A DNA stretch of 64,000 nucleotides from Sinorhizobium psoraleae (GCF_013283645.1 NZ_JABEKV010000004.1:1-64000), one strand, 5' to 3'. Numbered from the stretch's first letter, positions 40,763 to 52,483 are shown. A program made the numbers and translations. The notes: generated by a model from the letters alone, not told the origin.

Positions 40763-41230
40763 TCAGGGAACGATGAGGCCACCGCGATATTCAAGCTCAT
40801 AGGCTTCTTCGCCATCGACGAAAATCACTTCGCGGCCGGAAAAGTGATCTGTCGCGCCGCGGCTGCTATCGACATAGCAACCATAGGCGTGCTGATACTC
40901 CATGCCGCCGAGGAAATGGCGCTTCTCACGATACATCGTCTGTAGCGCGGCCTTGATAACGGCGCCGGCTCGTTCAGCATCGATCAGGTCCGGACGAACG
41001 ATGCGGCCGAAGTAATTCATGGCCCAGCGCGGATTGCCCTCATGCCAGACCGCCTCTTGGCCGGCAAAATCCGTTCCGCCAAAATAGCTGTCGAGATAGC
41101 TCCACACGCCGCGCCGATGTCCGATATCGCGAGAGCCGGGTCTGCAGGCGGGAAGCTCGGCGCCGTTGCCGACATAGGTCTTCGATTTCGCCTCGACGAT
41201 GAAGTCGGTGAGTTCCTGTATGCTGAACAT
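40763..41230 (-). CDS. DUF5680 family protein, probably SOS-regulated
   Basis: A 155-residue soluble protein starting MFSIQELTDFIVEAKSKTYVGNG, which matches my recollection of the DUF5680 family (typically ~150 residues, sometimes next to an XRE domain, absent here). It is rich in aromatic residues (GVWSYLDSYFGGTDFAGQEAVWHEGNP) and ends EEAYELEYRGGLIVP. Function is unknown. GGGAG stands 7-9 bases before the ATG. A perfect LexA box (41285-41299) lies 55 bp upstream in the right place for control of this gene, suggesting induction by DNA damage. Confidence 0.75.
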   Translation of the reverse strand: MFSIQELTDFIVEAKSKTYVGNGAELPACRPGSRDIGHRRGVWSYLDSYFGGTDFAGQEAVWHEGNPRWAMNYFGRIVRPDLIDAERAGAVIKAALQTMYREKRHFLGGMEYQHAYGCYVDSSRGATDHFSGREVIFVDGEEAYELEYRGGLIVP

Positions 41231-41284
41231 GAGCGTGCTCCCAATTCGGCCGCCGAGGATGCCGGAACATTGCCGCCATGTAAA

Positions 41285-41299
41285 GAACAAAACAGGAAC
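41285..41299. promoter_or_regulatory. LexA (SOS) box 1
   Basis: GAAC-AAAACAG-GAAC is a perfect alphaproteobacterial LexA site (GAAC-N7-GAAC, the reverse of GTTC-N7-GTTC). It lies 55 bp upstream of the minus-strand DUF5680 gene and about 200 bp from the second SOS box. Confidence 0.8.
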
Positions 41300-41496
41300 A
41301 TACGTGTGAATTGTGTGGCTACGAGTTGCCTGTCTTGGTGTCGACCTCGGGGAAGCCGTGAGTCGTTGGTGCGCTTGGTTTAGCCTTCCTTGACCGAATC
41401 CGGAGCGGCACAGTCGTGGCGCCACGCCGGCTGCGCGGGCGCATTAACCATGAAAGCTGAATAGCGGGACCTTTTATGCAGCCTTGCTTGACTATG

Positions 41497-41511
41497 GAAC
41501 AAAAAAAGAAC
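41497..41511. promoter_or_regulatory. LexA (SOS) box 2
   Basis: GAAC-AAAAAAA-GAAC again fits GAAC-N7-GAAC exactly. It begins 4 bp after a TTGACT -35-like hexamer (41488-41493) and ends 34 bp before the start of the 28-residue peptide, so LexA bound here would block that promoter. Confidence 0.8.
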
Positions 41512-41545
41512 AAAAGAAAAACAATAGCGGAAAAGGAGCCATGTT

Positions 41546-41632
41546 ATGACTGATTTCGTTCGTGATCTCGCCGCCTTCGCCTCGATGAGCCTCTTCATCG
41601 CCAGCATTTCCGTGATTGCGCTCGGATTGTAA
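41546..41632 (+). CDS. 28-residue membrane peptide behind an SOS box
   Basis: The ORF starts at ATG 41546 with AAGGAG at 41533-41538 (spacing 7) and ends at TAA 41630-41632. The product begins MTDFVRDLAAF and continues as one hydrophobic helix (FASMSLFIASISVIALGL) to the C-terminus, so a single-pass inner-membrane peptide is predicted. The upstream LexA box predicts induction by DNA damage. Size, topology and regulation recall Caulobacter SidA (29 residues, inhibits division) and E. coli TisB (toxin), but I cannot show homology to either. No antisense antitoxin RNA is obvious. The RIME-like repeat and dnaE follow. Confidence 0.7.
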   Translation: MTDFVRDLAAFASMSLFIASISVIALGL

Positions 41633-41768
41633 CCCTCCTGCTTCGGTGTCGTCTCGCAGGGTAGGGCCGCGTCGGGTTTGCGCTTTCCTCGGATGCAGTG
41701 TTGAAAAAGACGGCGGTTCCGGTCGTTACACTGGACACGGGGGACCGGACACGGGATACCCTCTGCTC

Positions 41769-41869
41769 CTACAGCGCCGCGCGTCTTGTCAGACGCGCAA
41801 AAGGACGCTGTAGCACTTTGAATTGCTGCATGTTTTGTCCCTGAATCGGCTACGATTTAAGCAACATGC
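41769..41869. repeat. RIME-like palindromic repeat, copy 2
   Basis: Two palindromes as in copy 1: CTACAGCG (41769-41776) with CGCTGTAG (41806-41813) enclosing GCGCGTCT/AGACGCGC, then GCATGTT (41828-41834) with AACATGC (41863-41869) enclosing AATCG/CGATT. The element ends 24 bp before the dnaE start codon, so it forms the dnaE 5' leader or overlaps its promoter. Together with copy 1 this is a dispersed repeat family. Confidence 0.8.
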
Positions 41870-41893
41870 GGTAGCGCGAATCGGAGTACGACG

Positions 41894-45388
<3,495 letters not shown>

Positions 45389-45463
45389 AGTGTTTCCAGG
45401 AGTGTGTTTAGCGGTTGTCCGGTCGGAATTGCATAATTCCAAAGGCTTCGAGGCGGACAGTCG

Positions 45464-46696
45464 TCAGCGTGGGCCAGAGCGTGTGATGGTGATGAAGTCC
45501 GTTCCCTCGCCAGTTTCCTGTCCGCTCTCCGCATCGGATATCGACAAGGACGATCCGTTGACGAGAAGAGCTGCGATCCGTTTACGCACATCAGGGGGTA
45601 CCGTGAGCCGATCCAGCGTTGCTTGAAGCGCGTTGGAATCAAACAGATCGGTATCGATGGAAATGCCGAGTCGTTTTTTCGTCGACGCGGGAAGGTGATT
45701 TTCCAGGGAAACGCCAAACCATTTGCCGCTGCCGCTTGCCGCATCGAGATCCTGGAACTGCAGGAAGTGCGTTCCCAGGGCCACCTCCGGCTGCTCGATG
45801 TGGATGTCGGCCGAGAGGAGCGGCTGGAACTGTTGACGCACGAGCAAGATGCCGTTCGACGGTTTCTCGCGACCGGCTTTGCGGAACACCGCGTCAATCA
45901 GTTCCGGGGTTATTTTGCCGTCAGCTGGAAGACCTTGAGCCGACTGGAAAGCGCTGATAGCGTCAAACGTGGCGGGACCGGCCCAGCCATCCGGGACGCC
46001 GGCATCAAAGCCGAGGCTGCTCAGCAGCGTCTGCAACTCGCGAACGACGTCGCGAGTGCTGCGTCGGGTGATCAAAATGCGAATCGGTAGTTGGGATTGG
46101 CCGGAGACGGCAGGCACGGCAGCCGTCTTTATCATTGCCACTTTGAGTGTGTCGGTCTCTTTCTGACTAAGCGCCGGACGCAAAGGGACGTCGGAAAGCG
46201 GGGCCGGCTCTTCCTCATGCGCTTGGTTCGGCTGGAAAAGCGTGGCGTTCGAAACCTCGGCGGGGATCACCGGACGATCCGATATCAGAACGTGCATTCC
46301 GTGCCTGGTCATCTTGAACAGTTTCGCCGCAAATTTGCTGGGCAACCGCACGCAACCGTGAGAGGCCGGGTGTTTCGGCACATGGCTGGAGCCATGCAGG
46401 GCAATTCCTGACCAGGTCAGTCGCTGCATGAACGGCATCGGTGCGTTCGAATAGATGTTGGACTTGTGGTGACGGCGTTTCTCGAGGATCGAGAAGATGC
46501 CCGTGGGCGTCGAGTGACCGGCCTTCCCGGTCGATACCTTTGACTTGGCTACGACGGCATTGCCGTCATAGACGGTGACCGATTGCTGCTGCGTCGAGAC
46601 GATCACCTGCAGCGGTGTATCGCTGGCTGCAAACACGGACGAGGCCGACGCCAGCAGGAGGGCAAACCCGCCTCCGAGAGTGAAACGCAAAACCAT
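45464..46696 (-). CDS. L,D-transpeptidase with peptidoglycan-binding domain
   Basis: A 410-residue exported protein. The start at 46696 gives a signal peptide (MVLRFTLGGGFALLLASASSVFAA). The YkuD catalytic domain is visible with HGSSHVPKHPASHGCVRLPS, Cys115 being the nucleophile, followed by a peptidoglycan-binding-1 domain (RELQTLLSSLGFDAGVPDGWAG). L,D-transpeptidases form 3-3 crosslinks or attach proteins to peptidoglycan in the periplasm; rhizobia have many. A TTG 15 codons upstream (46741) is also in frame. It follows dinB on the same strand. Confidence 0.88.
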   Translation of the reverse strand: MVLRFTLGGGFALLLASASSVFAASDTPLQVIVSTQQQSVTVYDGNAVVAKSKVSTGKAGHSTPTGIFSILEKRRHHKSNIYSNAPMPFMQRLTWSGIALHGSSHVPKHPASHGCVRLPSKFAAKLFKMTRHGMHVLISDRPVIPAEVSNATLFQPNQAHEEEPAPLSDVPLRPALSQKETDTLKVAMIKTAAVPAVSGQSQLPIRILITRRSTRDVVRELQTLLSSLGFDAGVPDGWAGPATFDAISAFQSAQGLPADGKITPELIDAVFRKAGREKPSNGILLVRQQFQPLLSADIHIEQPEVALGTHFLQFQDLDAASGSGKWFGVSLENHLPASTKKRLGISIDTDLFDSNALQATLDRLTVPPDVRKRIAALLVNGSSLSISDAESGQETGEGTDFITITRSGPR

Positions 46697-46785
46697 CCGC
46701 TCATTCCAACGCAAGAACTGTCGAATGAGCCTATCCGCCAATATTTAAGGAATTCGATCACAGCGGCCGTCCCCGCGCGAGAGCA

Positions 46786-48078
46786 TTATTGATCGCGACG
46801 CCGGTGGCCGAAGGTGTAGCCCGTCTCGACGGTTGTCTTGCCGAACTTGTCACGCAGCTTGTTGATCGCATCTTCGGCAGCCGCGCGTCTCGTCGCCCCC
46901 GGGTCCACCAGATCCGGCGGATCGGCAAGACCGGGATCGGACAGGTCGCTAACGCCTATGCCGATGAGCCTGTATCGGGTGCCGTCGGCTTCTTTTTCCA
47001 GAAGCTGAAGGCCGGTGCGGAAGATACGATCCGCCAGGCGCGTCGGGCTGTCGAGCCGCCGGTTACGCGTGCGGGTCTTGAAGTCGGCGGTCTTTAGCTT
47101 GAGCACCACGGTTTGCCCGGCAAGCTCTGCCTTGCGCAGCCGCAGCGCCACCTGTTCGCTGAGCCTCCTCAGATGGGGGATCAGTTCTTCCGGACGCGAG
47201 AGGTCGTCGTTGAATGTGGTTTCCGACGACACGCTTTTCGCTTCCCCGTCCGTTTCCACGATCCGCTCGTCCTGACCGCGCGAGAGGCGATAAAGCCTTT
47301 GGCCCATCGTGCCGTAGCGGCGCATGAGGTCGGCTTCCTCCATCATCTGCAACTGGCCGATCGTGCGAATGCCATCCCGCTCGAGCGTCGCGGCAAAGGC
47401 CTTGCCGACTCCCCAGATCAGCGTCACGGAACGCTCCTTGAGGAAGTCGACGGCCTCGGCCTGTCCGATGACGGAAAAACCTCGCGGCTTCTGCAGGTCG
47501 GAAGCGACCTTGGCGAGGAACTTGCAATAGGACAGGCCGACCGAGACGGTGATGCCGATTTCCCGCTCCACCCGCTTGGCGAACCGGGCGAGCGTTCGGG
47601 CCGGAGGATCATGGTGGAGCCGCTCGGTGCCGCTGAGATCGAGAAAAGCTTCGTCTATCGAAAGCGGCTGCACAAGCGGCGTCAATTCCAGCATCAGCGA
47701 CCGCACTTCGCGCCCGACGCGGGAATATTTCTCCATGTTCGGCTTGATCACGACCGCCTGCGGACAGGCTTCCAGCGCCTTGAACATCGGCATGGCGGAG
47801 CGCACCCCGTGAATGCGGGCGATATAACACGCGGTGGAGACGACGCCGCGTTTACCGCCTCCGATGATCACCGGCTTGTCGGCGAGTTCCGGATCGTCGC
47901 GCTTTTCAATCGAGGCATAGAATGCGTCGCAGTCGATATGCGCCAAGGTCAGCTTGTAGAGTTCGGAATGGCGAAGAAGTCGCGGGCTGCCGCAGGAAAG
48001 GCACCGCCGCGCCGCGACGGTTTGTTCCCTGAAGCAGTCTCGGCAGAAGCCAGGAATCGATGCAGCGCTGTCGGGCAT
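46786..48078 (-). CDS. dinB: DNA polymerase IV with N-terminal zinc-binding segment
   Basis: A Y-family translesion polymerase. The 430-residue product shows the catalytic segments [18 protein letters not shown] and [13 protein letters not shown], and the thumb/little-finger regions to the C-terminus. About 40 residues precede the polymerase fold, with a C-x2-C...C-x2-C pattern (Cys12, Cys15, Cys26, Cys29) that could bind zinc; rhizobial DinB proteins share this extension. A LexA box (48084-48098) ends 5 bp from the start codon, so the gene should be SOS-induced. No Shine-Dalgarno sequence fits between them. Confidence 0.95.
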   Translation of the reverse strand: MPDSAASIPGFCRDCFREQTVAARRCLSCGSPRLLRHSELYKLTLAHIDCDAFYASIEKRDDPELADKPVIIGGGKRGVVSTACYIARIHGVRSAMPMFKALEACPQAVVIKPNMEKYSRVGREVRSLMLELTPLVQPLSIDEAFLDLSGTERLHHDPPARTLARFAKRVEREIGITVSVGLSYCKFLAKVASDLQKPRGFSVIGQAEAVDFLKERSVTLIWGVGKAFAATLERDGIRTIGQLQMMEEADLMRRYGTMGQRLYRLSRGQDERIVETDGEAKSVSSETTFNDDLSRPEELIPHLRRLSEQVALRLRKAELAGQTVVLKLKTADFKTRTRNRRLDSPTRLADRIFRTGLQLLEKEADGTRYRLIGIGVSDLSDPGLADPPDLVDPGATRRAAAEDAINKLRDKFGKTTVETGYTFGHRRRDQ

Positions 48079-48083
48079 ATCCG

Positions 48084-48098
48084 GAACAAATGTTGAAC
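48084..48098. promoter_or_regulatory. LexA (SOS) box of dinB
   Basis: GAAC-AAATGTT-GAAC fits the alphaproteobacterial LexA site exactly and lies 5 bp upstream of the minus-strand dinB start. It also lies 55 bp before the divergent acetyltransferase start. Confidence 0.88.
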
Positions 48099-48153
48099 GC
48101 GGCGACTTTACGCTCTACGCTACTGAGTCTCAAGGCGGAGATCGGAGGGGAGT

Positions 48154-48741
48154 TTGGATATCGCCCTGGAATTTCAACCGGTCACGGCAGAGCGCTGGCA
48201 GGATTTCGAACAGCTCTTCGGCCGGCAAGGAGCCTTCTGCGGCTGCTGGTGCGTTGCCCTGCGACTGCCGCACGCGATTCGCACCCGCATGTCGGCCGAT
48301 GAGCGCAAGGGCTTCATCAAGGATCGGATTGCCGCCGGACCGCCACCCGGCATCCTCGGCTATTGCGAAGGGGCGCCCACCGCCTGGGTGCAGGTCGGCC
48401 CGCGTTATGACGTGCCCCAATTCAATTCGCCGCGCACGGTTTCTCGACCACTCGCAGAGGGCGAGGCCGAGGACGCGAGTGTCTGGGCGCTGAGCTGTCT
48501 CTTTCTACTGCCGCGGTTGCGGGGCCATGGATTGAGCCATCGCCTGCTTGGTGCGGCGATCGATTACGCGCGAGCCGGGCGCGCGCGCTTTCTTGACGCA
48601 TGCCCGATCGACCACGCCAAGCAGTCGAAATCGGCGACCCTTTGCATCGGCTCCACCGCGATCTTTGACCTTGCCGGTTTCGAGACCGTTGCGCGACGCA
48701 AGGACGGCAGACCGCTGATGCGGCTGGATTTGAGTCAATGA
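48154..48741 (+). CDS. GNAT-type N-acetyltransferase
   Basis: A 195-residue protein with the GNAT pattern: GYCEGAPTAWVQVGPR as the central beta strands and CLFLLPRLRGHGLSHRLLGA as the acetyl-CoA-binding motif A (R-G-H-G-L-S). The N-terminal CGCWCVALRLPH is typical of a cysteine-rich subgroup. The start is TTG at 48154 behind a strong GGAGGGG site. It is divergent from dinB across 75 bp and could share the SOS box, though position favours dinB. Substrate unknown. Confidence 0.8.
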   Translation: MDIALEFQPVTAERWQDFEQLFGRQGAFCGCWCVALRLPHAIRTRMSADERKGFIKDRIAAGPPPGILGYCEGAPTAWVQVGPRYDVPQFNSPRTVSRPLAEGEAEDASVWALSCLFLLPRLRGHGLSHRLLGAAIDYARAGRARFLDACPIDHAKQSKSATLCIGSTAIFDLAGFETVARRKDGRPLMRLDLSQ

Positions 48742-48839
48742 GTGCAACAGCGGGCATCACCTGGGCATTGCATTCGGCGGGCGTGGCCTTCCGCCGCAAA
48801 ACGGCGCGCCGACAGGGCTGCTCAAGGCGCGGCGCTGAC

Positions 48840-49499
48840 TCAGCGGCTTGCCGTCGAACGTCCGACGTGAGCGCGGATCAGGCGCGCTGCATCGGCCCAA
48901 TCCGCAACGGTATGGATGCCTATATCCGGGACCGGGGCGAGGGCGCGAAACTCCGCGTTTGCCATCAGGTTTATGAGGAGGCAGGGAGGTGCGTAATCCC
49001 TTACCGAGTGGAGATTGCGCAGGATGTCGTCGATAAAGACGACCGGGAGCTTCCGGGCGCCGTGCAGTCGCTCGACCAGCGGACCTTTGGGCTCTTCGGA
49101 GGCGAACAGCGGATAGGGGAGGCCGAGGGCGTCGAGCAACGCACGCCGCACGGCAGCGTGGCGTGGTGGCATCGCTGTCAGAAACACGATGTCCGCCTCG
49201 GCGGAGAGTTCCGCGAGCGTCTTGACCACCAGCGCGGCCGGTATCTGCCACTGCTCCTGCGCGGCGTAGAAGGCGTCAAGCAGCGCCTTCACAGCGGCTT
49301 CGCTCGCCGCCTCACCGTTTTGCAGGTCGACTATGTTGCCTGCCAGGCGGAAGGAACGAGGCAGCAGCCTGTGCCGACGACTTTCGAGGAAGAGCTTGAA
49401 GGGCGTCAGGAATTCGAGGACGACTTCATCGACATCGCTGACGATCAGAGGCCTGTTCCCGAGAACGATGTCATCGGATCGGTCGGTGGCCTCGCTCAG
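48840..49499 (-). CDS. HAD-like protein with a probable CTG start
   Basis: A continuous frame of 219 codons from CTG at 49499. HAD-superfamily motifs are visible: motif I in [18 protein letters not shown], motif II in [15 protein letters not shown] and motif IV in [21 protein letters not shown], so a phosphatase-like fold is likely. Similarity begins well before the first ATG/GTG (GTG 49292 would delete motif I). The CTG forms a CTGA overlap with the stop of the upstream DUF3572 gene, where an ATGA would be usual, so an A-to-C change of the start codon is the simplest reading. Substrate unknown. Confidence 0.7.
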   Translation of the reverse strand: MSEATDRSDDIVLGNRPLIVSDVDEVVLEFLTPFKLFLESRRHRLLPRSFRLAGNIVDLQNGEAASEAAVKALLDAFYAAQEQWQIPAALVVKTLAELSAEADIVFLTAMPPRHAAVRRALLDALGLPYPLFASEEPKGPLVERLHGARKLPVVFIDDILRNLHSVRDYAPPCLLINLMANAEFRALAPVPDIGIHTVADWADAARLIRAHVGRSTASR

Positions 49500-49768
49500 C
49501 TATCCTCGAAATCCGATGCACCGGAGAGAAGCTGGTGCGCCCGCACGACGTCTTCCGGGGTCGTTTGCGTTGCCGCGCAAAAAGCCATCAGCGTCGGTTC
49601 GTGGTCCATCAGGAAAGCAACCAAACCGCCCATGAAACCCGGCTCGCCGATTGCCGCGCGCAGCGAGCCGGGATCGGTTCCGGTCAGGGCGAGGAAACGC
49701 GACAGAAGTTCCGGTTCGTCAGCGAGCCAGGCGAGGATCGCGATCGCCGTTTCGTCAGCACTCTTCAT
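49496..49768 (-). CDS. DUF3572 family protein
   Basis: A 90-residue acidic protein ([22 protein letters not shown] ... [20 protein letters not shown] in parts) fitting the DUF3572 family, which lies next to divK in many Rhizobiales. No membrane helix or signal peptide. Function unknown. It is divergent from divK across about 155 bp and translationally coupled to the HAD-like gene. Confidence 0.85.
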   Translation of the reverse strand: MKSADETAIAILAWLADEPELLSRFLALTGTDPGSLRAAIGEPGFMGGLVAFLMDHEPTLMAFCAATQTTPEDVVRAHQLLSGASDFEDS

Positions 49769-49924
49769 GGTGTCGAACCCCGCGTCATCTTGCGCCCGGA
49801 ATTACCTATTTTTCAACCAAATAGCGCTAGCCTCGCGACTGAGGAAATGGGCCGAGTCGTTGATTGTGCAACTTATATCTCTTCAGTGGACTTGCAAGGC
49901 GGCGGCGGACAGCAAGGTATCGAC

Positions 49925-50296
49925 ATGCCCAAACAGGTGATGATTGTTGAGGACAACGAGCTGAACATGAAGCTCTTCCGCGACCTGATTGAGGCTTCTG
50001 GCTATCAGACGATCCAGACGCGGAACGGCATGGAGGCGCTCGAGCTTGCGCGCAAGCACCGGCCCGATCTGATTCTGATGGACATCCAGTTGCCCGAGGT
50101 TTCCGGCCTGGAGGTTACGAAATGGCTCAAGGAAGACGATGAACTCCATGTCATTCCGGTCATTGCGGTGACCGCCTTCGCAATGAAGGGCGATGAGGAG
50201 CGTATACGTCAGGGCGGTTGCGAAGCCTATGTCTCCAAGCCGATTTCGGTTCCGAAATTCATCGAAACGATCAAGACCTATTTGGGCGATGCCTGA
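49925..50296 (+). CDS. divK: Cell-cycle response regulator DivK
   Basis: DivK is a single-domain response regulator that controls the CtrA pathway through PleC/DivJ and DivL in Alphaproteobacteria. The 123-residue product has acidic residues Glu9-Asp10 (MIVEDNELN), phosphoacceptor Asp53 ([13 protein letters not shown]), the Thr in [10 protein letters not shown] and Lys104 (YVSKPIS). No output domain. It is followed by pleD after 18 bp, the classic pair. Confidence 0.96.
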   Translation: MPKQVMIVEDNELNMKLFRDLIEASGYQTIQTRNGMEALELARKHRPDLILMDIQLPEVSGLEVTKWLKEDDELHVIPVIAVTAFAMKGDEERIRQGGCEAYVSKPISVPKFIETIKTYLGDA

Positions 50297-50314
50297 GCGT
50301 CGGGGAAGATTGAG

Positions 50315-51682
50315 ATGACAGCGCGTATCCTCGTCGTCGATGACGTACCAGCCAATGTGAAGCTCCTCGAGGCGCGTCTGGTGGCTGAGTATTTCGACGT
50401 TTTGACGGCCGGGGACGGGCAATCGGCATTGGCGATCTGCGAAAGGACGCCGGTGGACCTGGTGCTGCTCGACATCATGATGCCGGGCATGGACGGGTTC
50501 GAGGTTTGCGAGAGGTTGAAGGCAAACAGCCGTACCGCGCATATTCCGGTGGTCATGGTGACCGCGCTCGATCAGCCGTCCGACCGCGTGCGCGGGCTGA
50601 AGGCGGGGGCGGACGACTTCCTCACAAAGCCAGTCAACGATCTGCAACTGATGTCGCGCGTGAAAAGCCTGGTGCGGCTGAAGAATGTCAGCGATGAATT
50701 GCGTCTGCGGGCGCAAACGGCACACACGATCGGCCTTCAGGAACTTGCGCGGCCGGATCGCCCGGACGAACCGGGCAACATCCTCCTGGTGGACGCACGC
50801 GCCTCATCCCAGGAACGGCTTGTGCGCGCGCTGAAACCGATCGCCGACGTTTCGGTCATATCGGATCCCCAGGCTGCCTTATTCGAGGCGGCCGAAAGCA
50901 GTTTCGATCTGGTCATCGTCAACGCAAACTTCGATGACTACGATCCGTTGCGCTTGTGCTCGCAGCTGCGCTCGTTGGAGCGCACACGCTTCATCCCGAT
51001 CCTGCTCGTCACCGAGCAGGGGCGTGACGAGATGGTCGTTCGGGCGCTCGAACTTGGCGTGACGGACTATGTGATGCGTCCGGTCGATCCCAATGAACTT
51101 GTCGCTCGCTCGCTCACGCAGATCCGTCGCAAGCATTGCAATGACCGGCTGCGGGCGAGCGTCCAGCAGACGATCGAACTGGCGATCACCGACGATCTCA
51201 CCGGTCTTCACAATCGCCGATACCTGGACAACCATCTAAAGCTGTTGATGGACCGCGCCGCTGCCCGCGGTCGCCCGCTTTCCATCTGCATTACCGATAT
51301 CGATCGCTTCAAATACGTCAACGATACCTATGGCCATGACGCAGGCGACGAGGTGTTGCGCGAGTTTGCCAACCGCGTGCGAGCGACGGTCCGTGGTGCC
51401 GATCTCGCGTGCCGGTTTGGTGGCGAGGAGTTCGTGATCGTCATGCCGGACACCACGCCAGAAATGGCGGCAATCGTCGCCGAGCGCCTTCGTCTGGCGG
51501 TTGAGAGCCGTGCATTCCCCATTTCGCGGGCTGATACGCTTCATTCCGTCACGGCCTCCCTTGGCATCTCCAGCCTGAGAGCGGACGGCGACACCCCGGA
51601 AGCGTTGTTGAAGCGAGCCGACACGGCGCTGTATCAGGCAAAAAACAACGGCCGCAACAGGGTAGTGGCGGCAGCCGCCTGA
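50315..51682 (+). CDS. pleD: Response regulator/diguanylate cyclase PleD
   Basis: PleD makes cyclic di-GMP when phosphorylated and links cell-cycle signals to surface and motility switching. The 455-residue product has two receiver domains, the first with Asp53 (LVLLDIMMPGMDGFEV) and the second degenerate, then a GGDEF domain with active-site GGEEF (about 369-373) and an RGAD inhibitory site (about 360-363) five residues upstream, so product inhibition is expected. Operon with divK. Confidence 0.96.
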   Translation: MTARILVVDDVPANVKLLEARLVAEYFDVLTAGDGQSALAICERTPVDLVLLDIMMPGMDGFEVCERLKANSRTAHIPVVMVTALDQPSDRVRGLKAGADDFLTKPVNDLQLMSRVKSLVRLKNVSDELRLRAQTAHTIGLQELARPDRPDEPGNILLVDARASSQERLVRALKPIADVSVISDPQAALFEAAESSFDLVIVNANFDDYDPLRLCSQLRSLERTRFIPILLVTEQGRDEMVVRALELGVTDYVMRPVDPNELVARSLTQIRRKHCNDRLRASVQQTIELAITDDLTGLHNRRYLDNHLKLLMDRAAARGRPLSICITDIDRFKYVNDTYGHDAGDEVLREFANRVRATVRGADLACRFGGEEFVIVMPDTTPEMAAIVAERLRLAVESRAFPISRADTLHSVTASLGISSLRADGDTPEALLKRADTALYQAKNNGRNRVVAAAA

Positions 51683-51944
51683 CCTTGATGCGGCAAGTAA
51701 CACGGTCGCACGACCGCGATTAGAATGCTCTTTTCAGGCTCTTGTTAAGTTTCTTTAAAGTTGTATTCTCCGCTCGGTCGCTAGTGCTGGGGCAAAGCAT
51801 TTCCATAAGCGGCAAATTCGGCGTTGTCCGAATATGAGACAGAATTAACCAAACGCCGAGCAACCTTGTTTCGGCGATTAAGAATTCGTTGATTTTTTTT
51901 TATTTTCAGGCAATGCTGATACGTATGGAAGTATGACTTCCGTC
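51683..51944 (+). other. pleD downstream region
   Basis: About 260 bp of AT-richer sequence after pleD. It includes TTAACCA-type and TTTAAAG sequence resembling half CtrA sites and a run of nine Ts near 51893-51901, but no complete motif or credible gene. It should hold the promoter of the downstream sRNA candidate. Confidence 0.4.
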
Positions 51945-52097
51945 ACCAATCGGTTACCCCATGATGCTCAGGTCCGCCGCATCTCCTGGGTCGTGGGGTC
52001 GGTCGGCTGGCTCTGATGTTCGCGGATTCCTCGTGCCGCAGTCGGAAGTCAGCCGACCCCCTTTCAAAACGCCGCTTCGCAAGAGGCGGCGTTTTTC
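51945..52097 (+). ncRNA. Candidate sRNA between pleD and rpmG (alpha-r9-like)
   Basis: The stretch is GC-rich and structured, with a 9-bp stem GGTCGGCTG/CAGCCGACC (about 51999-52058) followed by a textbook terminator at 52066-52097. No protein gene explains it. I recall that the rhizobial sRNA family alpha-r9 (Smr9C of S. meliloti, about 150 nt) lies between pleD and rpmG; position and length fit. The 5' end is estimated from that length, and the family assignment is from memory. Confidence 0.55.
52066..52097 (+). terminator. Rho-independent terminator of the sRNA candidate
   Basis: AAAACGCCGC (52066-52075) pairs with GCGGCGTTTT (52086-52095) around a 10-base loop, with the T-run continuing into TCG. 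No annotated plus-strand gene ends nearby except pleD, 390 bp away. Confidence 0.85.
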
Positions 52098-52169
52098 GTT
52101 TCGGTTCAGCTAGATAGAGCGTCGGGAAAGGCGCACCATTGAGGCCTTCGTCGAAGACAACAAGATCAA

Positions 52170-52200
52170 AGAAAAAGCGCCGACCTTGCGGCCGGCGCTT
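52170..52200 (-). terminator. Rho-independent terminator of rpmG
   Basis: On the minus strand AAGCGCCG (52193-52200 complement) pairs with CGGCGCTT (52175-52182 complement) and is followed by TTTC, 23 bp after the rpmG stop. Confidence 0.85.
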
Positions 52201-52222
52201 AAAGCAGACTGGAACGCTGATC

Positions 52223-52390
52223 TTACTTGATCTTCGTTTCCTTGAACTCGACATGCTTCTTTGCGACCGGATCGTACTTGGTCTTCGTCATCTTTTCCGT
52301 CATCGTACGGCTGTTCTTGGTCGTGACGTAGAAGAAACCCGTGTCCGCTGTCGACAGAAGCTTGATCTTGATGGTGGTAGCTTTCGCCAT
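52223..52390 (-). CDS. rpmG: 50S ribosomal protein L33
   Basis: The 55-residue product begins [20 protein letters not shown] and ends [10 protein letters not shown], a typical bL33. The two CxxC zinc pairs of some L33 forms are absent, so this is the zinc-independent type (C-minus). The gene is too short for many ORF filters but start, length and terminator are unambiguous. Confidence 0.96.
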   Translation of the reverse strand: MAKATTIKIKLLSTADTGFFYVTTKNSRTMTEKMTKTKYDPVAKKHVEFKETKIK

Positions 52391-52483
52391 GGTCGTCCTG
52401 CCTTTATAAAGATGAAAGCCGTGGACAACCGGTTGCGGGCCACGGTCAAGGTTGGCGCGAAACTACAAATCGCGGCCGAAAAG

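Noticed and set aside
51750-51770. CtrA-like site (TTAA-N6-TTAAC on the minus strand) after pleD
   Set aside because: Spacer is one base short of the TTAA-N7-TTAAC consensus and it is not placed before a gene on that strand.
51933-52016. 27-codon ORF with two tryptophans, possible leader peptide
   Set aside because: Shine-Dalgarno too close, no amino-acid biosynthesis gene downstream, and the region is better explained as a structured sRNA.
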